From positions 3,833 through 67,832 of the forward strand of contig DASTPT010000033.1 of assembly GCA_035762085.1 (NCBI GenBank): a stretch of 64,000 nt of DNA, given 5' to 3'. Below are positions 44,093 to 52,989 of this stretch, one piece after another. This stretch comes from HRBIN12 sp035762085. Lineage in GTDB: Bacteria > Actinomycetota > UBA4738 > HRBIN12. The notes beneath the pieces are model-generated. The model was not told where the DNA came from. It worked only from the letters and a program-made list of their open reading frames with translations, and made no database searches. Each line of letters opens with the position of its first letter. The stretch's first letter is position 1. A program made the translations under genes and the position numbers.

Positions 44093-45676
44093 ATGACCGA
44101 GGAGCGGCGCGTCACGGACTCGGGCATCGAGCTGCACCCGCTGTACGGTCCCGAGGACCTGCGCGAGCTCGACCCGACCCGGGACCTCGGCGCGCCGGGG
44201 GAGCCGCCGTTCACGCGCGGTCCGTACCCGAGCATGTACCGCGGCCGGCCGTGGACGATGCGCCAGTACGCGGGGATGGGCACCGCCGCGCAGACGAACG
44301 CCCGATTCCGCTACCTGCTGGAGCACGGTCAGACGGGGCTCTCGGTCGCGTTCGACCTGCCCACGCAGATGGGCTACGACTCCGACCATCCGCGCGCCGA
44401 GGGCGAGGTCGGCCGGACCGGGGTGGCGATCGACACGATCGAGGACCTGCGACGGCTGTTCGAGGGGATCCCGCTCGACCGGGTCTCGACCTCGATGACG
44501 ATCAACGCGACCGCGCCGACCCTGCTGCTCCTGTACGAGCTCGTCGCGGAGGAGCAGGGCGTCGCCCCGTCCGAGCTCTCGGGCACGGTCCAGAACGACA
44601 TCCTGAAGGAGTACGCGGCGCGGGGGACGTACATCTACCCGCCGCAGCCCTCGATGCGGCTGGTCACGGACCTGTTCGGGTACTGCGGCGAGCGCATCCC
44701 ACGCTGGAACACCATCTCGATCAGCGGTTACCACATGCGCGAGGCGGGGGCGACCGCCGTCCAGGAGGTCGCGTTCACGCTCGCGAACGGCATCGCCTAC
44801 GTGCAGGCGGCGCTCGACGCCGGGCTGGAGCTCGACGTGTTCGCGCCACGGCTGTCGTTCTTCTTCGCCTGCCACATGCACTTCTTCGAGGAGGTCGCGA
44901 AGTTCCGCGCGGCGCGGCGCCTGTGGGCCCGGATCATGACCGAGCGCTTCGGGGCCACCGACCCCCGGAGCCTGGCGCTGCGCTTCCACACCCAGACCGG
45001 CGGCGCGACGCTCACGGCGCAGCAGCCGCAGAACAACGTCGTCCGCACCTCGCTCGAGGCGCTGTCGGCGGTGCTCGGGGGGACCCAGTCGCTGCACACC
45101 AACTCGTTCGATGAGGCGCTGGCGCTGCCCACCGAGCAGGCCGCGAAGCTCGCGCTCCGCACGCAGCAGGTCCTGGCGCTCGAGACGGGGATCTCGAACG
45201 TGGCCGACCCGCTCGGAGGCGCCTACTTCGTCGAGGCGCTCACGACCGAGCTCGAGTCGCGTGCCGACGAGTACCTGGAGCGGATCGACGGGATGGGAGG
45301 CGCGATCGGCGCGATCGAACGGGGGTTCTTCCAGGACGAGATCCACGAGGCCGCCTTCCGCCTGCAGCGGGCGGTCGAGTCGGGGGAACGCGTCGTCGTC
45401 GGCGTGAACCGCTTCGAGGAGCCGGAGGAGCGTTCCGTCCTGATCCAGCGGATCGACGACGACGAGGTCGCGCGGCAGGTCGGGCGTCTCCACCGCGTCC
45501 GTGAGGAGCGGGACGGCGCCGTCGTCGAGCGCGCCCTCGCGGAGGTCGAGGCCGCGGCCCGCGGCACGGAGAACCTGCTCCCGCCGATGCGGGAGGCGTT
45601 GCGTGCCCGAGCCACGCTGGGCGAGGTCTCGGACGTGCTCCGCCGCGTCTTCGGCGAGCACCGCGTCTCGCGCTGA
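44093..45676 (+). CDS. methylmalonyl-CoA mutase, large (catalytic) subunit
   Basis: Radical B12 isomerase subunit of 527 residues (methylmalonyl-CoA to succinyl-CoA), lacking the B12-binding domain, which is separate at 24745. Substrate-specificity residues fit methylmalonyl-CoA: Tyr59 in WTMRQYAG and Arg177 in ARGTYIYPP, where isobutyryl- and hydroxyisobutyryl-CoA mutases have different residues. FDLPTQMGYDSDHP, SGYHMREAGAT and QPQNNVVRTS are intact. The first 20 residues are polar. The ATG is set by the adjacent -10 box. Ethylmalonyl-CoA mutase is a less likely alternative. Confidence 0.93.
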   Translation: MTEERRVTDSGIELHPLYGPEDLRELDPTRDLGAPGEPPFTRGPYPSMYRGRPWTMRQYAGMGTAAQTNARFRYLLEHGQTGLSVAFDLPTQMGYDSDHPRAEGEVGRTGVAIDTIEDLRRLFEGIPLDRVSTSMTINATAPTLLLLYELVAEEQGVAPSELSGTVQNDILKEYAARGTYIYPPQPSMRLVTDLFGYCGERIPRWNTISISGYHMREAGATAVQEVAFTLANGIAYVQAALDAGLELDVFAPRLSFFFACHMHFFEEVAKFRAARRLWARIMTERFGATDPRSLALRFHTQTGGATLTAQQPQNNVVRTSLEALSAVLGGTQSLHTNSFDEALALPTEQAAKLALRTQQVLALETGISNVADPLGGAYFVEALTTELESRADEYLERIDGMGGAIGAIERGFFQDEIHEAAFRLQRAVESGERVVVGVNRFEEPEERSVLIQRIDDDEVARQVGRLHRVREERDGAVVERALAEVEAAARGTENLLPPMREALRARATLGEVSDVLRRVFGEHRVSR

Positions 45677-45811
45677 TAGGCGGGGAGCGCGCACACCTTC
45701 ACCCAGGTGGAAGCTATGCAAGAGTCCGTAGAACCTCGTCAGGTCGCACCGTTTCGGGTATCGTCCCTCCCGTTGGCGGAACGACCGCCACGGAACGGAA
45801 GGAGAATGGCG

Positions 45812-46483
45812 ATGCGGAAGCGGTTCTTCGGACTCGCGGTGGCGGCGTCCTTGGCGATCTCGGCGATCTTCGTCGGGACGGCGAGCGCGGCCTCCAAGGC
45901 CAGGCTGAACGTGGTGCACGGGATCCCCGGCGTCGACGTGAACGTCTGCGTCAACGGCACCGAGGCCATCCCCGACTTCAACCCCGGCGAGGTCGTCACG
46001 GGCGTTGCGCTCGCCGCGGGCACGTACGACCTGAAGATCGTCGCGCAGGCCGACGACTGCGCAGACCCGGCGATCCTGTCGGCCAACGACGTCGAGCTGA
46101 TGGCGGGCAAGAACTACAGCGCCGTCGCACACCTCGACGAGGGCGGCGACCCGACGCTCGCGCTGTTCAGGAACAACGTCAAGGCGCTCCCGAAGGGCAC
46201 GGCTCGCCTGACCGTGCGCCACGCGGCCGCGGCCCCCGAGGTCGACGTGTGGGCGAACGGCTCGGTCCTGCTCCGAGACGTCCCGAACGGCGCATCGGCC
46301 ACGATGAAGGTCCCGACCGGCGTCTACGCGACCTGGGTGTCGCTGCCGGACAAGTACCAGCCGGTCATCGGCCCCGACGTGTTCAAGCTGCGCAAGGGCA
46401 TGGCCTACCAGGTGTACGCCTGGGGCAACGGTACGGCGGGCTTCGACTTCGCGGTCGTCGCGATCGAGGTCGGCGTCAAGTAA
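45812..46483 (+). CDS. secreted DUF4397 protein
   Basis: Exported protein of 223 residues. A signal peptide (MRKRFFGLAVAASLAIS, cleavage near ASA) is followed by two DUF4397-type beta domains: ARLNVVHGIPGVDVNVCVNG and ARLTVRHAAAAPEVDVWANG mark the repeats. GGAAGGAG sits seven bases before the ATG at 45812; the ATG at 45806 is too close to it. It has the look of an abundant cell-envelope protein, but the role is unknown. Confidence 0.83.
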   Translation: MRKRFFGLAVAASLAISAIFVGTASAASKARLNVVHGIPGVDVNVCVNGTEAIPDFNPGEVVTGVALAAGTYDLKIVAQADDCADPAILSANDVELMAGKNYSAVAHLDEGGDPTLALFRNNVKALPKGTARLTVRHAAAAPEVDVWANGSVLLRDVPNGASATMKVPTGVYATWVSLPDKYQPVIGPDVFKLRKGMAYQVYAWGNGTAGFDFAVVAIEVGVK

Positions 46484-46497
46484 CGCCCGAACGTCCC

Positions 46498-46535
46498 GCT
46501 GCGGCCCGGCCGGGTGGACCCGGCCGGGCCGCAGC
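46498..46535 (+). terminator. long perfect hairpin after the DUF4397 gene
   Basis: Two 18-base arms, GCTGCGGCCCGGCCGGGT and its exact complement, enclose GG; allowing a normal loop leaves a 16-bp stem. It ends eight bases before the npdG -10 box and isolates that gene. The trailing CTTCGG is only weakly T-rich. Confidence 0.7.
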
Positions 46536-46542
46536 CTTCGGC

Positions 46543-46548
46543 TAGGCT
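46543..46548 (+). promoter_or_regulatory. -10 box of leaderless npdG promoter
   Basis: TAGGCT, eight bases before the npdG ATG, just downstream of a strong hairpin. Confidence 0.55.
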
Positions 46549-46556
46549 TGCCGGCC

Positions 46557-47246
46557 ATGGACATCTCAGTGATCGGCGGGACGGGCGAGGAGGGGTTCGG
46601 CCTCACGCTGCGTCTCGCCCGCGCAGGCGAGCACGTGATCATCGGCTCGCGCTCGGCCGAGAAGGGCGCGACCACCGCGGACAAGGCCGTCGAGATCCTC
46701 GGCGGCGACGCGAAGGTGAGCGGGACGACGAACGAGGAGGCCGCCGAGCGCGGCGACGTGGTCTTCGTCACGGTCCCGTTCGGCGGACAGGCGGACATCT
46801 ACCGGGCGGTCAAGGCCCACGTCGCGGCCGGGAAGATCGTCGTCGACTGCACGAGCCCGCTCGCGACGGCGGTCGGCGGCCGCGCGTGGCACGTGGTCCG
46901 GCCGTGGCACGGCTCGGCCGCGGAGCAGGCGAAGGCGATCCTCGACCCCGGCGTGAAGATGGTGGCCGCGTTCCACACCGTGAGCGGCGAGCAGCTGCAG
47001 GACCTGTCGCGTCCGATGGACAGCGACGTGTTCGTCTGCGGCACCGACAAGGAGGCGAAGGCGACGGTCGGCGAGCTGATCGACCGGATCCCGGAGCTGC
47101 GGTGGGTGGACGCGGGCGACCTGACCCAGGCGCGGATCGTCGAGACGATGACCGCGCTGCTGATCTCGGTGAACCGTGCGTACAAGATCCACGACGCGGG
47201 GTTCCGGGTGACCGGGCGCGACGCCTGGGGTCGTCCGGGGGCATAG
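46557..47246 (+). CDS. npdG: NADPH-dependent F420 reductase
   Basis: Transfers hydride between NADPH and coenzyme F420. It has 229 residues with the N-terminal cofactor loop ISVIGGTGEEGFGLTLRLA, IIGSRSAEKG for the NADP phosphate, VFVTVPFGG, CTSPL, AFHTVSGEQL and DAGDLTQARIVE, all typical of NpdG/Fno. This indicates the organism makes F420. The PPOX-fold protein at 20298 is a possible F420 partner. Confidence 0.93.
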   Translation: MDISVIGGTGEEGFGLTLRLARAGEHVIIGSRSAEKGATTADKAVEILGGDAKVSGTTNEEAAERGDVVFVTVPFGGQADIYRAVKAHVAAGKIVVDCTSPLATAVGGRAWHVVRPWHGSAAEQAKAILDPGVKMVAAFHTVSGEQLQDLSRPMDSDVFVCGTDKEAKATVGELIDRIPELRWVDAGDLTQARIVETMTALLISVNRAYKIHDAGFRVTGRDAWGRPGA

Positions 47247-47278
47247 CTCGTCTCGCGGGTAGGGCGTCGGCGTGCTGC

Positions 47279-47845
47279 TCAGCGCACGTCGGCGGGTGAG
47301 CCCTCGGACGGCCGCGGCCGGCCGGCCAGACGCGAGCCGGCGACACGGTGGATCCCGTACGCCAGCCCGAGGACGATCAGCACGTCGCCCACGCTGACGA
47401 CGTTGGCGAACGGCAGCCAGGACGGCGTCGGGACGACGTCGCCGAGGAAGAGCAGCTTCGGGTCCGCCAGCACGGCGGCGTTCGTGAAGAGGTCCGGGTC
47501 GGTCGTGATCCCGGCGACCTCGAGCGCGCGCGCGGAGACGGGCATTACCCCGCCGTTCGCAAGGATCGCCGTTAGGTTGCACGCGGCGCCGAGCCCCACC
47601 ACCCACATCCCGGGCACGTCCCGGTTCCGCCACACCCACGCGAGCCCGAGCGGGTAGGCCGCCACGTTGAGGGCGATGCGCCACGAGGTCTCCTCGCCGG
47701 GGAACGCGATGAGCACGACCTGGGCCCCGAGCGCGAGCCACAGGAGCCATGGTGACCGCAGCTGCAGGGTCCACAGGCGCCGCAGGCGGCCCCCCCCGAG
47801 CGGGACGAGCGCCACCGCGAGGACCAACAGCACGACGAGGATCAC
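47279..47845 (-). CDS. DUF5317 membrane protein
   Basis: 188-residue membrane protein with about five helices and the DUF5317 signature, including CNLTAILANGGVMPVS and the FLGDVVPTPSWLPFANVVSVGD stretch. GTG at 47845 begins the first helix; a TACGCT box lies about 30 bases upstream. Similar proteins are found in actinobacterial and Firmicutes relatives with no known role. Confidence 0.82.
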   Translation of the reverse strand: MILVVLLVLAVALVPLGGGRLRRLWTLQLRSPWLLWLALGAQVVLIAFPGEETSWRIALNVAAYPLGLAWVWRNRDVPGMWVVGLGAACNLTAILANGGVMPVSARALEVAGITTDPDLFTNAAVLADPKLLFLGDVVPTPSWLPFANVVSVGDVLIVLGLAYGIHRVAGSRLAGRPRPSEGSPADVR

Positions 47846-48100
47846 CGAGCAGCTCCGCTCCGTCCGGGTGTCGCCCAGCGTACCGGCGATGTCGCCGCGT
47901 CGGGACGCCCTCACGGGCGTCGGCGCGACATCCCACATCTGCTGTCCCCCGTCCGGGGGCCACGTCGCGAGCGGATGGCTACGGAGGATTGGTGCCCGCG
48001 ACCGATGTGACGCCGGCCACGACACCGGTACGGTGCACCTACGGACGAGCGCGGACGACGGGTCCGCGCTGGCGCCGAAGGCGAAGGAGGTGACCGAGCG

Positions 48101-48193
48101 ATGAGGCAGAGGCTCCGCCGTCTCTGGTACTCGCCCGCGCTGCTCCTGGTGTTGGCCTTCGTCCTTGGGGCGCCGAAGAAGATCCCGCGCTGA
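48101..48193 (+). CDS. 30-residue membrane peptide
   Basis: Reads MRQRLRRLWYSPALLLVLAF and then VLGAPKKIPR: a basic start, one hydrophobic segment and a basic tail. It is preceded by AAGGAGGTGA, the full complement of the 16S rRNA 3' end, seven bases before the ATG, the strongest ribosome site in the window. It lies 58 bases upstream of the sensor kinase on the same strand. Not a recognised family. Confidence 0.6.
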   Translation: MRQRLRRLWYSPALLLVLAFVLGAPKKIPR

Positions 48194-48251
48194 GCGCCGG
48201 AGCGCGTCCGAGCCTCAACCCCGCGGCCCGGGGAGCCGATTCACCGTACGG

Positions 48252-49751
48252 ATGAGCGCTGCACTGCCGTCCGCCGATGCCGTCAGCGCCCACCCCGACC
48301 GTGGGCGCCTGTTCGCCGCCGCCGTCTCGGTGGGGGGCCTCGCGGTCCTCGCCGCGCTCATCCCGCGGATCGACACGGCGGCGATCCGCGCCGACCCCGC
48401 CGTGTTCTGGCTCTGCGCCGGACTGGCGATCGCCGGCGAGCTCCTGCCGATCCGGGCGCCGCGGGCGGGCCAGGTCGAGGAGATCGGGATCTCGACCACG
48501 TTCGGCATGGCGATCCTGTTGACGTTCGGCACGGCCGCCGCGGCGGCGGTGTTCGGGTTCGCGTCCCTCGTGGGCGACGTCGTGAACCGCAAGTCCCCGT
48601 GGAAGACCGTGTTCAACGTCGCGCAGTACGTGCTGTCCGTGGCGGCCGCGGGAGTCGTCTACACCATCCTCGGCGGGCCGCACGAGATGTCGGCGGCGGT
48701 GCTCGGCCCGCTCGCGCTGGCGGCGGCCGCGTTCCTGGCGGTGAACGACGGGCTCACCGGGACCGCCATCGCGCTCTCGCGGGGGGTGTCGATCCGGGCG
48801 TACCTGCTGGACGACCTGGTGTTCCAGGCGGCGACCGCGGCGGCCCTGTGCGCCCTCGCGCCCGTCGTGGTCGTGCTGGCCGAGACCGATGTGTGGCTGG
48901 TCCCGCTGATGGTGGTGCCGGTCGCGGCCGTCTACCTGGGCGCGACCGCCTCGCTCCACAACACCGAGCTCGTCCACCGGCTGGAGCGCGCGCTCGAGCA
49001 GGAGAAGGAGCTCGGCCGCATGAAGGACGACTTCGCCGCGGTCGTCTCGCACGAGCTCCGGACGCCGCTCACCTCGATCCAGGGCTACATCAAGACGGTG
49101 CTCCAGCTCGGCTCGCGGCTCGCGGACCGGGAGGAGCGCTCGTTCCTCGAGGCGGCCGACCGTCAGAGCGAGCGGCTGCGCCGGCTGATCGACCAGTTGC
49201 TCGCGGTCTCCCGGCTGGAGTCCGAGGTCGAGCCGCTCACGCTCACGCCGGTCTCCGTCCCCGACGTCGCGCGCCACGTGGTCGAGGAGCTCAAGGCGAG
49301 CGGGCACGGCCAGACGTTCGACCTGCGGTTCGAGCCCGATCTGCGGATCGTCGAGACCGACGAGGGCAAGGTGTACCAGATCGTCTCGAACCTGGTCGAG
49401 AACGGGCTGAAGTACTCGCCCCCCGACACGAAGATCACCGTGCGCGGCGCGGGGATGGGCGACGGCGTCGTCGTCTCGGTCGAGAACGAGGGGGACGGCA
49501 TCCCCGAGGACGCGCAGGAGCGGATCTTCGACCGCTTCTACCAGGTGGACAGCTCGGCCACGCGAAGCGTCGGCGGCACGGGGCTCGGGCTGTACATCTG
49601 CCGGAAGCTGGCCGACGCGATCGGCGGGCGTCTGTGGCTCGAGCGCAGCGGACCCGACGGGACGGTGTTCCGGCTGTGGATACCCGACGGCCCCCCCGCC
49701 GCGGCGGAGGACGCCGACCCACCCACCGTGGAGGCCGGCGTCAGTCGATGA
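48252..49751 (+). CDS. membrane sensor histidine kinase
   Basis: 499 residues. The N-terminal 230 residues are about eight hydrophobic segments, resembling a MASE1-like sensor. A short coiled linker (240-258) is followed by the phosphoacceptor domain with His267 in FAAVVSHELRTPLT and the ATPase domain with NLVENGLKYSPP, GDGIPEDAQERIF and GGTGLGLYICRKL. No response regulator is adjacent, so its partner is unknown. Its last 11 bases overlap the end of the carboxylase gene on the other strand. Confidence 0.9.
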   Translation: MSAALPSADAVSAHPDRGRLFAAAVSVGGLAVLAALIPRIDTAAIRADPAVFWLCAGLAIAGELLPIRAPRAGQVEEIGISTTFGMAILLTFGTAAAAAVFGFASLVGDVVNRKSPWKTVFNVAQYVLSVAAAGVVYTILGGPHEMSAAVLGPLALAAAAFLAVNDGLTGTAIALSRGVSIRAYLLDDLVFQAATAAALCALAPVVVVLAETDVWLVPLMVVPVAAVYLGATASLHNTELVHRLERALEQEKELGRMKDDFAAVVSHELRTPLTSIQGYIKTVLQLGSRLADREERSFLEAADRQSERLRRLIDQLLAVSRLESEVEPLTLTPVSVPDVARHVVEELKASGHGQTFDLRFEPDLRIVETDEGKVYQIVSNLVENGLKYSPPDTKITVRGAGMGDGVVVSVENEGDGIPEDAQERIFDRFYQVDSSATRSVGGTGLGLYICRKLADAIGGRLWLERSGPDGTVFRLWIPDGPPAAAEDADPPTVEAGVSR

Positions 49752-51465
49752 CCGCGAGCGTCTGACCGACCTGCACGGTCTGACCGGCGTCGATCGGGAG
49801 GTCCGAGACCACGCCCTCGCGCGGGGCGGGGATCGCGTTCTCCATCTTCATCGCCTCGAGGATGCAGATCACGTCGCCGGCCTGGATCTCCTGCCCGGGC
49901 TCGACGAGGACGCGGAGGATCGTCCCCTGCATCGGCGCGGCGATCACGCTGTGCACGTGCTCGCCGCCGTGGCCGGCGTGCCGGGCGGGCGGCTTCGGCG
50001 CGTGGTCCCGCCGGTGGTCGTAGATCCGGATCGGGACGCGCCGCCCGTCCATCTCCACGAGCAGCTCCGCCGGGACGCCGCGCGGCTCGCCGGCCGCGGC
50101 CCGCGACCAGTCGACGCCCGGGAGCTCGGCCTCGCGCAGCGCCTGCTCGAGCCACGTCGTCGTGTGCGCCGCGCGCCGGAACTCCTGCGTGTTCAGGATC
50201 CATCGGTGGAGCGGGATCGTGGTGGGGACGCCCTCGACGTGGAACTCGTCGAGGGCTCGGAGCATGCGCCGGCGAGCGCGCTCGCGGTCCTCGCCCGACA
50301 CGACCAGCTTCGCGAACATCGAGTCGTAGTCGGCCGGGATCTCCCTGCCCTCCCGGATCCCGGCGTCCACGCGGACGAACGGTCCCGACGGCTCGCGGTA
50401 CGCGCTCACCCGCCCGGGTCCCGGCAGGAAGTTGCGGGTCGGGTCCTCGGCGTTGATGCGGCACTGCATCGCGTGGCCCCTGGGCGGGAAGGCGTCGGTC
50501 TCCACCCGCTCGCCGAGCGCCACGCCGATCTGCAGCGCGACGAGGTCCAGACCCGTGACCATCTCGGTCACGGTGTGCTCGACCTGCAGGCGGGTGTTCA
50601 TCTCCAGGAAGTAGAACCGACCGTCCTCGTCGACGATGCACTCGACCGTGCCGGCGTTCACGTAGCCCGAGGCCTTCGCCAGCGCGATCGCCGCCTCGCC
50701 GAGCCGCGTCCGAAGTTCGGCGTCGACGATCGGCGAGGGCGTCTCCTCGATCAGCTTCTGGTGCCGGCGCTGCACCGAACAGTCGCGCTCGCCGAGGAAC
50801 GCGATCGTCCCGTGGGCGTCCGCGAGCACCTGCGCCTCGACGTGGTGGCCGTGCTCGATGTAGCGCTCGAGGAAGACCTCGGGTCGGCCGAAGTAGGACG
50901 TTGCCTCGCGGGTGGCGCGCGCGAGCGCGCCCGCCAGGTCCTCGGGCTTGCGGACCACGAGCATGCCGCGGCCTCCGCCGCCGAAGGCGGCCTTCACCAT
51001 CACGGGGTAGCCGATGCGCTCGGCCTCGGCGGGCGCATCGTCGACGTTCACGGGCTCGATCGTCCCGGGTACGATCGGCACGCCGGCGCGCTCGGCCGCC
51101 TGTCGCGCCGCCGCCTTGTCACCCATCGTCTCGATCGCCTCGGGCGAGGGCCCGACGAACACGTACCCGGACTCGATCACGGCCTGTGCGAAGTGGGCGC
51201 GCTCGGACAGGAACCCGTAGCCCGGGTGGATCGCGGTCGCGCGGGCCTTGCGCGCGGCCTCGAGGACCGCGCCGATCGACAGGTACGAGTCGGCGGCGAG
51301 CGCGGGACCGATGTGGTGCGCCTCGTCGGCCATCTCGACGTGGAGGGCGTCCCGATCCGCGTCGGAGTACACCGCGATCGAGCGCAGGCCGAGCTCACGC
51401 ACGGTGCGGATGATGCGGACCGCGATCTCGCCGCGGTTCGCGATCAGGATGCGCGTCTTGGCCAC
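49741..51465 (-). CDS. biotin-dependent acyl-CoA carboxylase alpha subunit (biotin carboxylase plus BCCP)
   Basis: 574 residues, alpha chain of an acetyl-/propionyl-CoA carboxylase. The biotin carboxylase domain (1-450) has the ATP-grasp glycine loop GGGGRGM, EVFLERYIE, FLEMNTRLQVEHTVTE and the active-site stretch NAEDP. After a linker, the biotinyl domain carries EAMKMEN with biotin on Lys540. No carboxyltransferase beta chain is in the window. Because a methylmalonyl-CoA mutase is present, propionyl-CoA is a likely substrate, but acetyl-CoA cannot be excluded. The GTG start is divergent from birA, 50 bp away. Confidence 0.93.
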   Translation of the reverse strand: MAKTRILIANRGEIAVRIIRTVRELGLRSIAVYSDADRDALHVEMADEAHHIGPALAADSYLSIGAVLEAARKARATAIHPGYGFLSERAHFAQAVIESGYVFVGPSPEAIETMGDKAAARQAAERAGVPIVPGTIEPVNVDDAPAEAERIGYPVMVKAAFGGGGRGMLVVRKPEDLAGALARATREATSYFGRPEVFLERYIEHGHHVEAQVLADAHGTIAFLGERDCSVQRRHQKLIEETPSPIVDAELRTRLGEAAIALAKASGYVNAGTVECIVDEDGRFYFLEMNTRLQVEHTVTEMVTGLDLVALQIGVALGERVETDAFPPRGHAMQCRINAEDPTRNFLPGPGRVSAYREPSGPFVRVDAGIREGREIPADYDSMFAKLVVSGEDRERARRRMLRALDEFHVEGVPTTIPLHRWILNTQEFRRAAHTTTWLEQALREAELPGVDWSRAAAGEPRGVPAELLVEMDGRRVPIRIYDHRRDHAPKPPARHAGHGGEHVHSVIAAPMQGTILRVLVEPGQEIQAGDVICILEAMKMENAIPAPREGVVSDLPIDAGQTVQVGQTLAVID

Positions 51466-51515
51466 GGGTCGCTCCGGCTCGCGATAATCGCCTCACGCCG
51501 AACGGGAGTCAAACC

Positions 51516-52301
51516 TTGCCCTTGTCCGAGGCCGCGCTGCGCTCCGCCCTCCGGCGGATCGGCTCGGATGCACCCGTGCGGTTCGATGAGGTTACCGGGT
51601 CCACGCAGGCCACGGCGTTGGAGCTCGCCGAGGCCGGGGCGCCGGCGTGGACGCTCGTCGGCGCCGGGCACCAGACGCGGGGGCGTGGACGCCTGGGCCG
51701 ACGCTGGCTCGATCGGCCGGGCGCGCTCCTGTTCTCGGTGGTGGTGCGCCCCGAGCTCCCCCCCGAGCGGGGCGGGCTCGTGACGCTCCTGGCCGGCGTC
51801 GGGATGGCGGACGCGCTCCGCGCCAGCGGCGGCTCGCCCGTCCGGTGCAAGTGGCCGAACGACCTGCTGGTGGGCGACGCGAAGGTCGGCGGGATCCTCG
51901 CGAGCGCCCGTCCCCGGGGCGACGTCCTCGCCTACGTGGTCCTCGGCGTGGGGGTGAACCTCGGGGCGGCCCCAGACGTCCCGAGGGCCGGCGCGCTCGC
52001 CGATGCCGACCCCGCCGAGGTCCTCGGCGCGTTCCTCGAGGGGTTCGCGAGAGATCTGGATCCGCATCGTCGGACGTTCGCCGAGGACGTGCTCGAGCGC
52101 TACCGGGCGATGTGCGCGACGCTCGGTCGACGCGTCCGCGCGACAACGACCGAGGGGGAGGTCGTCGAGGGCGAGGCGGTCGATGTCGACGACGCGGGCG
52201 GCCTCGTCGTGCGGACGAACGCGGGGCGACGGGTCGTGCGCTTCGGCGAGGTGGAGCACCTGCGCGACGGCGCGTTGCCGGGCGGCGGGACCCCGGGATA
52301 G
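51516..52301 (+). CDS. birA: biotin--[acetyl-CoA-carboxylase] ligase
   Basis: Attaches biotin to carboxyl-carrier lysines. It has 261 residues, group I type without the N-terminal helix-turn-helix, so it is unlikely to act as repressor. FDEVTGSTQ, GAGHQTRGRGRLGRRW, LKWPND-type (here CKWPNDLLVGDAKVGGIL) and VLGVGVNL are present. The start is a TTG, following CGGGAG by seven bases. It is divergent from the biotin-carrying carboxylase, its probable substrate. Confidence 0.94.
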   Translation: MPLSEAALRSALRRIGSDAPVRFDEVTGSTQATALELAEAGAPAWTLVGAGHQTRGRGRLGRRWLDRPGALLFSVVVRPELPPERGGLVTLLAGVGMADALRASGGSPVRCKWPNDLLVGDAKVGGILASARPRGDVLAYVVLGVGVNLGAAPDVPRAGALADADPAEVLGAFLEGFARDLDPHRRTFAEDVLERYRAMCATLGRRVRATTTEGEVVEGEAVDVDDAGGLVVRTNAGRRVVRFGEVEHLRDGALPGGGTPG

Positions 52302-52304
52302 GGT
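52275..52304 (+). promoter_or_regulatory. leaderless promoter inside the end of birA
   Basis: -35 TTGCCG (52275-52280) and -10 TAGGGT (52299-52304), 18 bases apart; the -10 overlaps the birA stop codon. The ATG of the next gene follows six bases later. Confidence 0.6.
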
Positions 52305-52310
52305 CCCGAT

Positions 52311-52946
52311 ATGCCGTTCCCGCGCCGCCTGCTGATCGAAGGGGAGGAGCTGGTCCTCGACCTCCGCCCGCACTGGATCGCCCTCGTGATGCCCGGCGTC
52401 GTGACGGCGCTCGTCGTGATCGGGTACCTCGTCGCGCTCGGCTACGCGCCGGACGAGGGTGCGGGGCGCTCGGCCATCGTGTGGGGCGGGCTCGTCCTGG
52501 GTCTCGCCGTCCTGGTCTGGTATCCGCTGCGGGCGTTCATCGCGTGGGTGACGTCGAACTTCGCGGTGACGACCGACCGCATCATCCATCGCGAGGGCTT
52601 CATCGCGAAACGGTCGATGGAGATCCCGCTGGAGGCCATCAACGACGTCCGGTTCCAACAGTCGGTCCTCGAGCGCATGGTCGGCGCCGGCGACCTGATC
52701 ATCCAGTCGGCGAGCGAGTACGGGCGCAACGTGTTCGCGAACGTCCGGAACCCCGAGCACGTCCAGCGCACGATCTACCAGCAGGGCGAGCTGAACAAGC
52801 AGCGGATGTACCAGGGCGACACCGGCCCCTCGCGGTCGGCGCCCTCCGTGACCACCGAGCTGCAGCGCCTGGCCGAGCTGCGGGACCGCGGCGTCCTCAC
52901 GGAGGCCGAGTTCCAGAACCAGAAGAAGAAGATCCTCGGCGGATGA
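52311..52946 (+). CDS. bacterial PH-domain (bPH2) membrane protein with SHOCT tail
   Basis: 211 residues: two membrane helices (about 25-75), a YdbS/bPH2-type PH domain with TSNFAVTTDRIIHREG and IPLEAINDVRFQQSVLER, a linker, and a C-terminal SHOCT motif (ELQRLAELRDRGVLTEAEFQ). The combination is common in membrane-associated proteins of unknown function. The ATG is six bases after the -10 box. Confidence 0.85.
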   Translation: MPFPRRLLIEGEELVLDLRPHWIALVMPGVVTALVVIGYLVALGYAPDEGAGRSAIVWGGLVLGLAVLVWYPLRAFIAWVTSNFAVTTDRIIHREGFIAKRSMEIPLEAINDVRFQQSVLERMVGAGDLIIQSASEYGRNVFANVRNPEHVQRTIYQQGELNKQRMYQGDTGPSRSAPSVTTELQRLAELRDRGVLTEAEFQNQKKKILGG

Positions 52947-52950
52947 TCGG

Positions 52951-52967
52951 CGGGGGTGCGACCCCCG
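52951..52967 (+). terminator. short GC hairpin
   Basis: CGGGGGT and ACCCCCG pair around a GCG loop just after the bPH2 gene; no T-run follows. It may be a weak terminator or part of the khtT leader. Confidence 0.35.
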
Positions 52968-52989
52968 ACCGGAACCGGGGGATGACGTC

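Noticed and set aside
45806..45811. ATG at 45806 as start of the DUF4397 protein
   Set aside because: Only one base separates it from the ribosome site; the ATG at 45812 is correctly spaced and begins a typical signal peptide.
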